Assembly: GCA_963763215.1 (NCBI GenBank) | Contig: CAVXNX010000006.1 | Coordinates: 1-64,000 of the forward strand | Length of the DNA stretch: 64,000 nt | Reading direction: 5' to 3' | Source: DASQZK01 sp963763215 | GTDB taxonomy: Bacteria; Bacteroidota; Bacteroidia; Bacteroidales; GCA-2748055 | Part shown: positions 46,556 to 56,199 of the stretch, one piece after another | How positions within the stretch are numbered: the first letter of the stretch is position 1 | Layout of the letters: each line of letters opens with the position of its first letter | Notes under the pieces: model-generated | What the model saw: only the letters and a program-made list of their open reading frames with translations | Database searches by the model: none | Told to the model about the DNA's origin: nothing | Made by a program: the position numbers and the translations under genes

Positions 46556-48259
46556 ATGAAAAAATACATTCAACTGGTTGTAGCCGTTATCATCGCAGGA
46601 GCAGGTCTGACCTCCTGTGAGAAATTTCTCGAACCAGGACTGGATAACCGGCTGACAGAAAATGAGATGCTGAACGATCCGTCATTTTTTGAAGGTCTGT
46701 TGCTGCATGCCTATGAGGATATGCCGGCCGATTCATCCGCATTCAAGGAAGCCGTGGCCAGTGATGATGCGGTCACCAATGATAAAAACTCGCCGGCCAG
46801 GCGAATGGCCACCGGCGAATGGAGATCGTCGTTCAACCCGATCTCCAAATGGGACGTGGCCTACCATGAAATTGTGTACATCAATTCCTTCCTGCAGAAG
46901 ATGGATCAGGTGACATGGTCATGGCAGAGTGACAAAGCCAATGCGAATTATCTGAAACGGCTCAGGGGTGAAGCATACGGATTGCGAGCCTGGTGGATGT
47001 TTCAGCTTCTGGAGTATCACGCCGGGGTTGGCAATGACGGTAACCTGCTTGGCTTCCCCATTATAACAACACTGATAACGAAGGATGAAGACTTCAAGGT
47101 TCCCAGGGGCACATATCAGCAATGTGTCGATCAGATCCTCTCGGATATCGACACAGCCGTGAAATACCTGCCGAACACCTATCAGGATATGGGCACTGAC
47201 CAGATCTACAACAGCACCCTGGGGGCACGGTTCCAAAACAGGATGTCAGGACTCGCTGCTCTGGCGCTGAAATCGAGGGTCACCCTTTTCGCGGCCAGTC
47301 CGGCATACGGGTACCTCGACTGGACGGTAGCGGCACAGGCAGCCGGAGAGATCATCAGTGATAATGGCGGGTTAGGAGCCATTTCTCCTACCGGTCTCGA
47401 ATTTTATACGAATTTCAAAGATCCGGAAATCATCTGGAATAATGCCAAGGTGATCAGCAATAACCTGGAAACCGATAATTATCCGCCTTCCAAATTCGGA
47501 GACGGGCAAATCAACCCTACCGAAAACCTTGTCGAAGCCTTCCCCATGGAAAACGGCATGCCCATCACCGATGCATCGAGCGGGTATGATCCGAATAATC
47601 CCTATGCCGGTCGGGATCCAAGGCTTACTGCTTATATCGTGTACAACGGGAATGTCATCAAGGATACCATCCATACCGATGTCAGTTCCCCGGAAGACGG
47701 TATTGACCGGACAGTGACGTCCACTCGTTCGGGATACTACCTGAAAAAATTCATGCTCGATTCCAAGGTCAATCTTACCCCGGGAAATGTTACCCAGGCC
47801 GAGCATTTTGTCACCTATTTCCGGTTTACGGAAATATTCCTGAATTATGCGGAAGCCGCCAATGAAGCCTGGGGACCCGATGCCGACCCGATGGGGTATG
47901 GATTCACACCCAGACAGATCATCAGCGCCATACGCGTCAGGGGAGGACTGCCCGACCTGGCTTCCGACACATACCTGAATACCATGACCACCACGAAAGA
48001 AGACTTCCGGAACCTCGTCAGAAATGAGAGGAGGATCGAATTATGCTTCGAAGGCTTCCGGTTCTGGGATATCCGGAGATGGAACCTGAAGGATGTCATG
48101 AAAGCCCCTGTAAATGCCATGTTTATCGATTTTAGCAATGCTTCACCTTATACCACCCGTTTACTCGAAAGCCGGAACTACGATGACTATATGATCTACG
48201 GACCTGTTCCCTACTACGAAACACTGAAGTACAACCTTGTTCAGAATGCTGGATGGTAA
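46556..48259 (+). CDS. Second SusD-like lipoprotein
   Basis: 567 aa. Lipobox AGLTSC, EKFLEPGLDNRLTENEML, helical core (KRLRGEAYGLRAWWMFQLLE) and C-terminal VRNERRIELCFEGFRFWDIRRW. Partner of the second SusC. Confidence 0.95.
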   Translation: MKKYIQLVVAVIIAGAGLTSCEKFLEPGLDNRLTENEMLNDPSFFEGLLLHAYEDMPADSSAFKEAVASDDAVTNDKNSPARRMATGEWRSSFNPISKWDVAYHEIVYINSFLQKMDQVTWSWQSDKANANYLKRLRGEAYGLRAWWMFQLLEYHAGVGNDGNLLGFPIITTLITKDEDFKVPRGTYQQCVDQILSDIDTAVKYLPNTYQDMGTDQIYNSTLGARFQNRMSGLAALALKSRVTLFAASPAYGYLDWTVAAQAAGEIISDNGGLGAISPTGLEFYTNFKDPEIIWNNAKVISNNLETDNYPPSKFGDGQINPTENLVEAFPMENGMPITDASSGYDPNNPYAGRDPRLTAYIVYNGNVIKDTIHTDVSSPEDGIDRTVTSTRSGYYLKKFMLDSKVNLTPGNVTQAEHFVTYFRFTEIFLNYAEAANEAWGPDADPMGYGFTPRQIISAIRVRGGLPDLASDTYLNTMTTTKEDFRNLVRNERRIELCFEGFRFWDIRRWNLKDVMKAPVNAMFIDFSNASPYTTRLLESRNYDDYMIYGPVPYYETLKYNLVQNAGW

Positions 48260-48334
48260 GCCGGCGGCCAAAAATAACGGAAGGGCAGAAGATTGAACGG
48301 TAAATTTATACGGAAAATACAAAACACTCAGATA

Positions 48335-49360
48335 ATGAAAAAGGCATTGATTTTATTGTTAATCGTTTCAGGTCTCACTGCCTGCGACAACCGGAAGAAG
48401 GAGTTCCCCGACTATAACTTTAATGCGGTATATTTTCCCGTGCAGTTCCCTGTGCGGACACTCTCGCTCGGGAACGATGATATCGACAACTCGCTCGATA
48501 AACAGCTGAAATTTCATATCGGCGTATCTATCGGCGGACTTTACCATAATACGAAGAATTGGAAAGTAGGCTATGAGGTCGATGAATCCCTTTGCGACAG
48601 CCTTGGCAATGGGGTGCAGGCCCTGCCATCGTCATATTATACCCTCGATCCCACAGGGGAAGTGACCATCCCCTCCGGATCCTTCTCAGGCTATATTCTG
48701 GTCCAGCTGACAGATGCTTTCCTGTCCGACCCCCTCGCCACCGGGAATCATTACGTGGTGCCACTGAGGATCACCTATACCAATGCAGATTCCATCCTCA
48801 GCGGCGTCCCGGCGATTCAGAATCCGGATAAACGCGTCCTCGCCGACTGGGATGCCAGTGCGCCTGCCAAAGATTTTACCCTGTACATGATCAAGTATGT
48901 GAATGAATATCATGGCAGCTATCTGCGCAGGGGTATCGATTACGGACAGGATGCGTTCGGGCACAATACCGACACCACAACCTATCACCGGGAATTTGTC
49001 GAACAGGATGAAGTGGTGAAACTCCAGACCGTTGCACGGTATTCGGTGGCAGCCAATTTTATCGGGTCCAATGTCGGGGATGGCTATGCATTCCGGATCA
49101 CCGTCGATCCTTCATCCAACGATGTGACCGTTGAAACCGATACGACTTCCAGATACAAGATTGTCAAGACGGGTACCGGAACCTACGTTCCGGGCGGTGA
49201 TACCTGGGGAGGACGCGACCGGGACGTGATCTACCTGAACTATAAATACAGGGTGGGAATCTATAACCACGAGGTTTTTGACACCCTCGTATTCAGGGAC
49301 CGGGGAATTGCCTATGAAGAATTCATGCCCGTCGTGATTTCGGCAGGGACGAAAAAATAA
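48335..49360 (+). CDS. DUF1735/DUF5627-like surface lipoprotein
   Basis: 341 aa from MKKALILLLIVSGLTACDN (start 48335; upstream 14 codons lack a ribosome-binding context). Two beta-rich halves: FNAVYFPVQFPVRTLSLG... (DUF1735-like) and a lipocalin-like end (YLRRGIDYGQDAFGHNTDTT...). Accessory glycan-binding protein often encoded after susD. Confidence 0.8.
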   Translation: MKKALILLLIVSGLTACDNRKKEFPDYNFNAVYFPVQFPVRTLSLGNDDIDNSLDKQLKFHIGVSIGGLYHNTKNWKVGYEVDESLCDSLGNGVQALPSSYYTLDPTGEVTIPSGSFSGYILVQLTDAFLSDPLATGNHYVVPLRITYTNADSILSGVPAIQNPDKRVLADWDASAPAKDFTLYMIKYVNEYHGSYLRRGIDYGQDAFGHNTDTTTYHREFVEQDEVVKLQTVARYSVAANFIGSNVGDGYAFRITVDPSSNDVTVETDTTSRYKIVKTGTGTYVPGGDTWGGRDRDVIYLNYKYRVGIYNHEVFDTLVFRDRGIAYEEFMPVVISAGTKK

Positions 49361-49532
49361 GACGTTACCCGCAACATGAGCCGGGCTGTGATCCGGCGTG
49401 ACCGGCCGGCGATTTGCCATGCTTCAAAGATGAAATCGCACAGTTTGAGACCCGGGCATGCGCCATTTTACTGCGCGATATGTTATCGTCAGGTGAGATC
49501 CCTGTTTATTATTTGTGTTACATTGGAATATG

Positions 49533-51463
49533 ATGAAAAGTCAAGATAAAAATAGAATTCACAGACGCTGCGGCACACCATTGGCTGTCGTTTTTCTTAT
49601 CCTGGGGCTGTCGGGTCCGCCCTCCGGCGGTTCGGTTTTCGGTCAGAACGGAAATTCCAGCCACAACCGCGGGTGCATTTTTTCCCTCCGGAGCAGGTGA
49701 CCGTCAAAGGACTTCTCGGCGATGAACTCGACAGCACCGAGGCCGGGAGGCTTTCATTGCTGCCCGGTTGGGACGGAGGAAAACTGATCACGATTTTCAG
49801 CAGCGACTCCAGGAAGGATCACCACAAAACCGACTGGTACGGGGAACATGCCGGGAAGTGGATGTATGCCACGGCCCTGGCGGCAGCCCGTACAGGCGAT
49901 CGAAGCCTGAAATCGCTCCTGCTCAAAACCGCTGATTATCTGGTCACCAACCAGGAAGCGGACGGCTACATCGGCAGTTATTCTCCCGATGTCCGGTTCA
50001 CCAATGACAATGTGAACCATAACCGTTCATGGGACGTCTGGAATACCAGCTATATGATCCTGGGACTGTTGGAGGTGAATCAATATTTCCCCAATCCGGC
50101 CTATGCCGGTGCGGCAAAGAAAGCGGGGGAACTCTTTCTTAAAACCTTCGGGGACGGATCCCGCCCGGTGACGGATTACGGCACACGTGATGGTATTTCA
50201 GCCACCATTATCCTGGATCCGGTGGTTGAACTCTATAAACTCACCCATGACCCGAGATACCTGGATTTTGCCAGGCTTATCATCAAAGAAGCCGATGAGA
50301 AGGAAGGGCTGATGATCATTCCGGCTGCGCTGCATAACCGCGACATGTCGAATGTGGGGCAGGGGAAGGCCTACCAGGTCATCTGGAACCTGAAGGCCAT
50401 CGCCGGCCTCTATGAGATCACCGGTGAAGAGAAATACCTGCAGGCTGCAGAGAATGCCTGGAAAAATATTCGTCAGAATCACCTGACCATTCTGGGCGGG
50501 CCCTGGGGCGGCATCGGAAATTTTTACGAGTGTTTCGACCGCGGAGGTTTCTGGAGCCCTTACGGATTCACCGAAACCTGCAGTTCTATGGCCTGGATCG
50601 AGCTGAACCGTGAGCTCTTCAAGATGACGGGATCGGCCCGGTATGTCCAGGAAATTGAAAAGACGGCTTACAATGCCCTCTCCGGCGCTGCTTATCCCGA
50701 TGGCGTCAACTGGTGCTACCATTCCTTTGCCAACGGCCGGCGGCATCTCGCCAATTTCGATGATTGCTGCCCGTCCAGCGGAGCCATGGCCCTCGAAGAA
50801 GTGGCGGCCATGATCTATACCGGAATACAGGATGGCATTTCGTGTAACCTTTATACCGAAAGTGAAGCGGTCATTCCGGTGCAAAAAACGCGTGTCCGGA
50901 TCTCCCAGCATACCGGGTATCCTTTCTCAGGCGATGTGACCATCGGAGTGTCTCCGGAAAAAAAGGCGGAATTCCCGTTGTTCCTTCGCATTCCCGACTG
51001 GGCCGACTCGGTGGTCATCACTGTTAACGGACAGCCGGTCGATATGCAAGAAATAAAGACCGGGGAATTTTACCGGATCAACCGGTCGTGGAAGAAAAAT
51101 GATGTGGTTCACGTTTCTTTTCCGTTCCGCCTCAGACTCCAAAACAAGGCGGAATTTGCCACCATCCCCCAAAGCAAAGCGGATATTTACCGGGTAAAAT
51201 GGTTCGCCCTTCAACGTGGGCCGCTCGTTTATGCCACCAACGGGCTTATCGAAGACCGCGACAGGGAGAAAGTGGTGGATCTCCCGGGTCCTCAACCTGC
51301 CGGCAACTTCGTCCCTGTGAACCTTGAAGGTGCCAAGGGACAGGCTTATGAACTCAAACTTCCGGACGGAAAACCGCTCCGCTTCCTCCCTTACTTTGAA
51401 GCCGGCGGCAGAAAAGCGGGGACGTGGCGGCTGACCTGGGTGCAGGATTTTATAAGTCGCTGA
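49533..51463 (+). CDS. GH127-like beta-L-arabinofuranosidase (DUF1680), one frameshift
   Basis: About 642 aa if one missing A near 49655 is restored (signal-like PLAVVFLILGLSG to RVHFFPPEQVTVKGLLG). GH127 features: HAGKWMYATALAAARTG, the Glu and Cys of TETCSSMAW and the Cys-Cys pair in DDCCPSSGA that bind zinc and supply the nucleophile. C-terminal beta-sandwiches. Removes beta-L-arabinofuranose or related sugars from side chains. As read, no signal peptide is joined. Confidence 0.82.
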
Positions 51464-51565
51464 ATGTCATTGAATGACGACGCACCCGTGGCGGAGCTTT
51501 AAAATATTACGGATGGAGCATGAAGTGAAGCAAAGAGAAGAGGGCCTATCCATCCAGACGTTTAT

Positions 51566-53419
51566 ATGCTGACAATGAAAAGGATGAAATTCCCGGCATG
51601 CATGATTCTAATGGTATTTCTTTCTCTCACGGGATGCAGCCCGGGGAAGGGGAGAATCCAGCTTGCCGGCAACGGGAGCACCCCATACATCATCCTGCTT
51701 CCTCCCGCTCCCACACCTGTTGAGTCTTTTGCCGCCTCCGAACTGGCCGGCTACCTGAAACACTTAAGCGGAGCAACATTTAAGGTTGAAACCGGGCTTC
51801 ATTCCAACGGCAGCCATTTTATCCGGCTGGTTCGCGATACCGGTCAGGTCGCCGATGAATACGCCATCCTTTCCGGGAAACACGATATCACCCTCAAGGG
51901 AAATTCCGACATCGCGCTCCTCTATGCTGTTTATGATTTCCTGGAAATGGAAGGCTGCCGCTGGCTGGCCCCTGAATTTACGTATTACCACGGGTATGCT
52001 CAGGTTGTGCCCACGGTTAATTCGCTGGAATTCCCGGCAAACACCAGTCTGCTGAGAAGACCCGCTTTCGCCTATAGAAAGGTGGATGTGGCTGAAGGGA
52101 AATCAACGGATGTGGCCTCACTGGCCCGGATGATCGACTGGATGGCAAAGAACCGCTTCAATACCCTGATGGTGCCCATGGACCTGAACCACCGCGGAAG
52201 GACCATGTGGGATAATTTCCGGTCACTGATTCCGGAGATACAAAAACGCGGCATCATCCTGGAAGTTGGTCAGCATGGGTACCAGAATTTTCTCAATGCG
52301 GGAATGGAAGGAGGGAAGCTGTTTGTACAGCACCCGGAATGGTTCGGCAAAGATGAAAAAGGACACCCGTCGGCTGACGAAAACATGGTCTTTAATATTG
52401 GCGACACGGCTGCTACGCATTATTTCATCCTTGGGGTACTGGACTTTCTGGCTCATCACCCCGAAATCGATGTCTTCGATCTCTGGCCGCCCGATTTTGC
52501 CCGGTGGAACACCGGCAATGGGAAACCGGCATTGTCTCCTGAATTACTCCAGGCCCGGCTGACAGGGGAAGTGGAGAAAGCGGTCCGGAACACCTTTCCT
52601 TCCGTCAGGGTGGAAACCATCGCTTTTGCTAAGACCCTGAAACCCGTAGCATTGCCGGCACCGGTCATGGTCGATATCTGTCCCATCGGACAGAACTTCG
52701 AAAAACAGATCTTCGATACGACCTGTCCACAGAACCGGCCGTATGCCCGGGAAATCTTGGAGTGGAGGAAGGCATTTCCCGGTGACCTGGGAATTTACAG
52801 TTATTACCGGAAATATGCCTGGAAATCATTGCCCAATATCATACCCCATTACATGCAGACCGATCTTCAATGGTACGCCGGGCTGCCCATCCAGGGAATG
52901 TCCTGTTATGCTGAGCCGGGCGACTGGTCGACTTATGAACTGAACCATTTTGTTTTAGGAAAACTTGAATGGAACCCCAATGTCGATGTCGACTCCCTGG
53001 TTAATATATTTTGTCAAGCAAGATATGGGGAATCCTGGGAATCTGCCGCGGAGGCATATGCCCTCCTTGAACAGACGGTCAGGTTTTATGGGAACATCAA
53101 ATATTCGGAACTGAAACCGGCAGGGGAAATCCGGGCGGCGAACCGGAAGATCCGGGATACACTCGATCAGATCCGGGGAATAATGAAGAATACCGGGCAG
53201 GTTGAAATGCAGAGTCTCTCAAGACTCGTCCTGATGTTGCAGTATGCTTCCCTTGACCTTCAGATACAGGAGGCCAGGGCATCGGGAATGTCGGGCACAC
53301 CGGTGACAAATCTTTTAGAGGCGCTGCGAACCTTCATGGAGGTTAACCGCGACAAGGGTGTGGTGCTATATAGTGGGAAGGAGGACCTTGCCTACCTGAC
53401 GAAACATTACCGGTTATGA
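51566..53419 (+). CDS. DUF4838-type glycan-locus lipoprotein
   Basis: 617 aa. Lipobox VFLSLTGC. N-terminal alpha-glucuronidase-like domain (PVESFAASELAGYLKHLSGATFKVE, LYAVYDFLEMEGCRWLAPE), then DUF4838 barrel (RMIDWMAKNRFNTLMVPMD, FDLWPPD). Function is not established; probably a carbohydrate-active enzyme. ATG at 51566, 51575 and 51584 are all possible. Confidence 0.75.
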   Translation: MLTMKRMKFPACMILMVFLSLTGCSPGKGRIQLAGNGSTPYIILLPPAPTPVESFAASELAGYLKHLSGATFKVETGLHSNGSHFIRLVRDTGQVADEYAILSGKHDITLKGNSDIALLYAVYDFLEMEGCRWLAPEFTYYHGYAQVVPTVNSLEFPANTSLLRRPAFAYRKVDVAEGKSTDVASLARMIDWMAKNRFNTLMVPMDLNHRGRTMWDNFRSLIPEIQKRGIILEVGQHGYQNFLNAGMEGGKLFVQHPEWFGKDEKGHPSADENMVFNIGDTAATHYFILGVLDFLAHHPEIDVFDLWPPDFARWNTGNGKPALSPELLQARLTGEVEKAVRNTFPSVRVETIAFAKTLKPVALPAPVMVDICPIGQNFEKQIFDTTCPQNRPYAREILEWRKAFPGDLGIYSYYRKYAWKSLPNIIPHYMQTDLQWYAGLPIQGMSCYAEPGDWSTYELNHFVLGKLEWNPNVDVDSLVNIFCQARYGESWESAAEAYALLEQTVRFYGNIKYSELKPAGEIRAANRKIRDTLDQIRGIMKNTGQVEMQSLSRLVLMLQYASLDLQIQEARASGMSGTPVTNLLEALRTFMEVNRDKGVVLYSGKEDLAYLTKHYRL

Positions 53420-53501
53420 AAAAGTGACAGCGCATTGAGAGCCGGCAAAGTGGCCGGTACAATGAAATCAGAAAGATTAATATGCAGGATACTTAAAATT
53501 T

Positions 53502-56126
53502 ATGAAACTGAAAAAAACGTTACTCATCCTGGCTTCCGTCGTTTTGTGCGGAGCTTCGGTCTTAGCCCAGACGACTGATCTGATCACCTCGGGCGATATG
53601 GAAAACGGCGGGTGGACCGATGTCCCGGGGAACACCGACCTTGTCAGCACCTTTGAGGCAGGGCTCGGCCCCGATGGCAGTACAAGCCTGCAATCGGCGA
53701 TCACCGATATGGGGGGCGATTCATATTACATCCTGAGATGCGAGGATCTCTTTCATCTGGATGAATATGCGCTGATCACCGTGAGTTTTTGGGCCAGGGG
53801 TTCGTCGGAGGGTATGCGCCTTCAACCCTGGGTCCAGGAAGGCGATAACCTCACCTGGATGAATTTTGGCGACGCGTATCTGACCACCGATTGGAAAAAA
53901 TACAGTTTCACGGCATTGATCACCTCCGGGACATCCGATAATTACAAAATTAAATTCAGGGGATACAATACCGGAACGCTCTTCATCGATGATGTGATGA
54001 TCGGGCCCGGTGCCTATGGTGAAGTGCCACAGTCGGATATCTACGAAGTCAGTGCGAGCCAGGGCGATTCGATGCAGGTCCTGAATGTTTTCCGTCATGC
54101 ATGTCCCGTATATTCTCCCGGTTATCAGGGAATGGCCAGCAAGGACCAGACAGCGCTGAGTCTGTTTGCCGGCAGGACCATCAACTGGGCGAAATTCACC
54201 GTTGATGGTCCGGTGACCGTCAGTGTTAAAATCACCGATACGGGAAAGGTCCCGGTCGACGGGCAAACAGTGCGGATCCTCCCGTCCAGGTATGGCATCA
54301 CACCAACGGTCAATGGTAATCTGATCACTTTCACCATCACGGAGCCGGCCCAGTATTCCGTAGAGATCGGTGAGAACGGTTACAAAAACGGGCTGCTTCT
54401 TTTTGCCGATCCCCCGGAGACGGACATTCCCGGCAAGAATGACCCGTCGTACCTCGTCCTCTCAAAGGCTACCGCTGCCGATGTGGCCGACATTCCCAAT
54501 ACCTATTCCGGTGTGTATTTCGAAAAGGGTGTCCACGACATCGGCGTTTTTCACGTTCCCTTCCATGTCAAGAACATTTATTTTGAAGACGGGGCATGGG
54601 TTTATGGCACGCTGGTCATGGACGGCAATCCCGGAGTGAGGATCTATGGCAGAGGGGTACTCTCTTCAGCCCGGCTGAATTACCGGGAATCACACTGCGT
54701 GGAAGCCATCAACGGCAGCAATAATATCACGCTCGAAGGACTGGTTATCGCTGATCCGAAGTATTTCGCGGTTCGGCTGATCGGGACCCACAATACGGTG
54801 AAATACACGAAGGTCGTGGCCGGTTGGGTCTGGAACTGCGACGGTATCGCCGCGTATGCCGGCTCCAATGTCTCCAAATGCTTTATCTGGGCCAATGACG
54901 ATGCCATCAAGGTCTACCGCGATTCCATAACCTTCTCGGATATCGTGGTGTGGCAGCTGGATAACGGCGGCATCATCCAGATGAGCTGGGGGGGCGCTGT
55001 GGGCGGATCCACATCGCGCGGAGTCAGACTCAGCAGGATCGATATCCTCAGGGCAGAATGGGATAAGCCTGGCTTCAATACCGGATTGCTGTGCGATGTG
55101 GGGAACCATTACCAGAATCCGGATAAATCCGACCTGCAGGAGAACTGGCTCATCGAGGATGTGGTGACTGAAAATCCGGTGCAAAAAGTATTCAAGATAA
55201 CCCCCGATCCCTATTCACACGACCATATCCACGGACTTGTCATGAAGAACTGGAATGTCACCATGCCCATGGGGACAAATTTCGTCAACGAGATCAAAGG
55301 CGAGGACCCGAATGATTTCCTCAGCGGATTCGTTTTTGACAGCGTCATCTTCAATAACCAGCTGCTGACCGATGCAAACTACATCACCACCGGCGATATG
55401 GAAAACGGGGGATGGACTGGAATCCCGGGGAACACTAACCTCTCGGTCCGGCTTGTTGCCGGAGCCGGCGTGGATAGCACCACCGGTTTGAAAACCCTGG
55501 TAACAGATCTTGGGGGCGACGATTCTTACGTGATCCAGTGCGATGAGAAATTCCCGCTGTCACTCGGCAGGAACGTCTCCATCCGTTTTAATGCGAAAGC
55601 CAACCTGACAGGTATACGATTAGTTCCGTTCATTGAAAATGTGGAGACTTCCGATGTGATCGAGCTTGGGGAGGTGAATCTCACCCGCGACTGGTCGGAT
55701 TATCATGGCGGGCTGACGCTCGACCAGGTTCCCGAAGGACATTATAGGCTGAAATTCAGGGCGTTCGATATCAATGCCGTGATTTATCTTGACAATGTCC
55801 AGATCGGGCCTCCCGACTGGATCACGGTCACGGGAACCCAGACGCTCTACCTGGAGCCACCCCTCTTCCTGCCGCAGGCAGAAACCCCCGACACGTACGT
55901 TCCAGTGAAACAGACAGGAAAGGACATGCGGGTTTACCCGAATCCTGTGTCTGATATTCTGTTCATCAATGGCGGCAACCCGTCGACCCGTTACCGGGTA
56001 TACAGCGCCGCCGGTAGTCTCTTGCTGACCGGAAAGGGTACGGAGATCAATGTTTCGGCGCTCCGCTCCGGTTTATATCTTCTTGTCACCGATGAGGGTT
56101 ACAGGGTTAAGTTCATTAAAAATTGA
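53502..56126 (+). CDS. GH28/GH49-like beta-helix enzyme with two flanking CBM-like modules and T9SS domain
   Basis: 874 aa. Signal peptide to VLAQ. Residues ~25-165 and ~625-780 are two homologous jelly-roll modules, each starting with GDMENGGW. Between them lies a right-handed beta-helix (VYFEKGVHDIGVFHVPF, VRIYGRGVLSSARL, WNCDGIAAYAGS, WANDDAIKVYRD); the Asp motifs CDG and NDD resemble catalytic Asp of clan GH-N. C-terminal MRVYPNPVSDILFINGG... is the type IX sorting signal. Likely a surface endo-acting glycosidase. Confidence 0.8.
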   Translation: MKLKKTLLILASVVLCGASVLAQTTDLITSGDMENGGWTDVPGNTDLVSTFEAGLGPDGSTSLQSAITDMGGDSYYILRCEDLFHLDEYALITVSFWARGSSEGMRLQPWVQEGDNLTWMNFGDAYLTTDWKKYSFTALITSGTSDNYKIKFRGYNTGTLFIDDVMIGPGAYGEVPQSDIYEVSASQGDSMQVLNVFRHACPVYSPGYQGMASKDQTALSLFAGRTINWAKFTVDGPVTVSVKITDTGKVPVDGQTVRILPSRYGITPTVNGNLITFTITEPAQYSVEIGENGYKNGLLLFADPPETDIPGKNDPSYLVLSKATAADVADIPNTYSGVYFEKGVHDIGVFHVPFHVKNIYFEDGAWVYGTLVMDGNPGVRIYGRGVLSSARLNYRESHCVEAINGSNNITLEGLVIADPKYFAVRLIGTHNTVKYTKVVAGWVWNCDGIAAYAGSNVSKCFIWANDDAIKVYRDSITFSDIVVWQLDNGGIIQMSWGGAVGGSTSRGVRLSRIDILRAEWDKPGFNTGLLCDVGNHYQNPDKSDLQENWLIEDVVTENPVQKVFKITPDPYSHDHIHGLVMKNWNVTMPMGTNFVNEIKGEDPNDFLSGFVFDSVIFNNQLLTDANYITTGDMENGGWTGIPGNTNLSVRLVAGAGVDSTTGLKTLVTDLGGDDSYVIQCDEKFPLSLGRNVSIRFNAKANLTGIRLVPFIENVETSDVIELGEVNLTRDWSDYHGGLTLDQVPEGHYRLKFRAFDINAVIYLDNVQIGPPDWITVTGTQTLYLEPPLFLPQAETPDTYVPVKQTGKDMRVYPNPVSDILFINGGNPSTRYRVYSAAGSLLLTGKGTEINVSALRSGLYLLVTDEGYRVKFIKN

Positions 56127-56199
56127 TCAGCCCGGAAGCGGAAGGGCAGGGGATAAGTCCATCTTCCTTCCGGCCGTGAACTGAAAAAATACACACATT

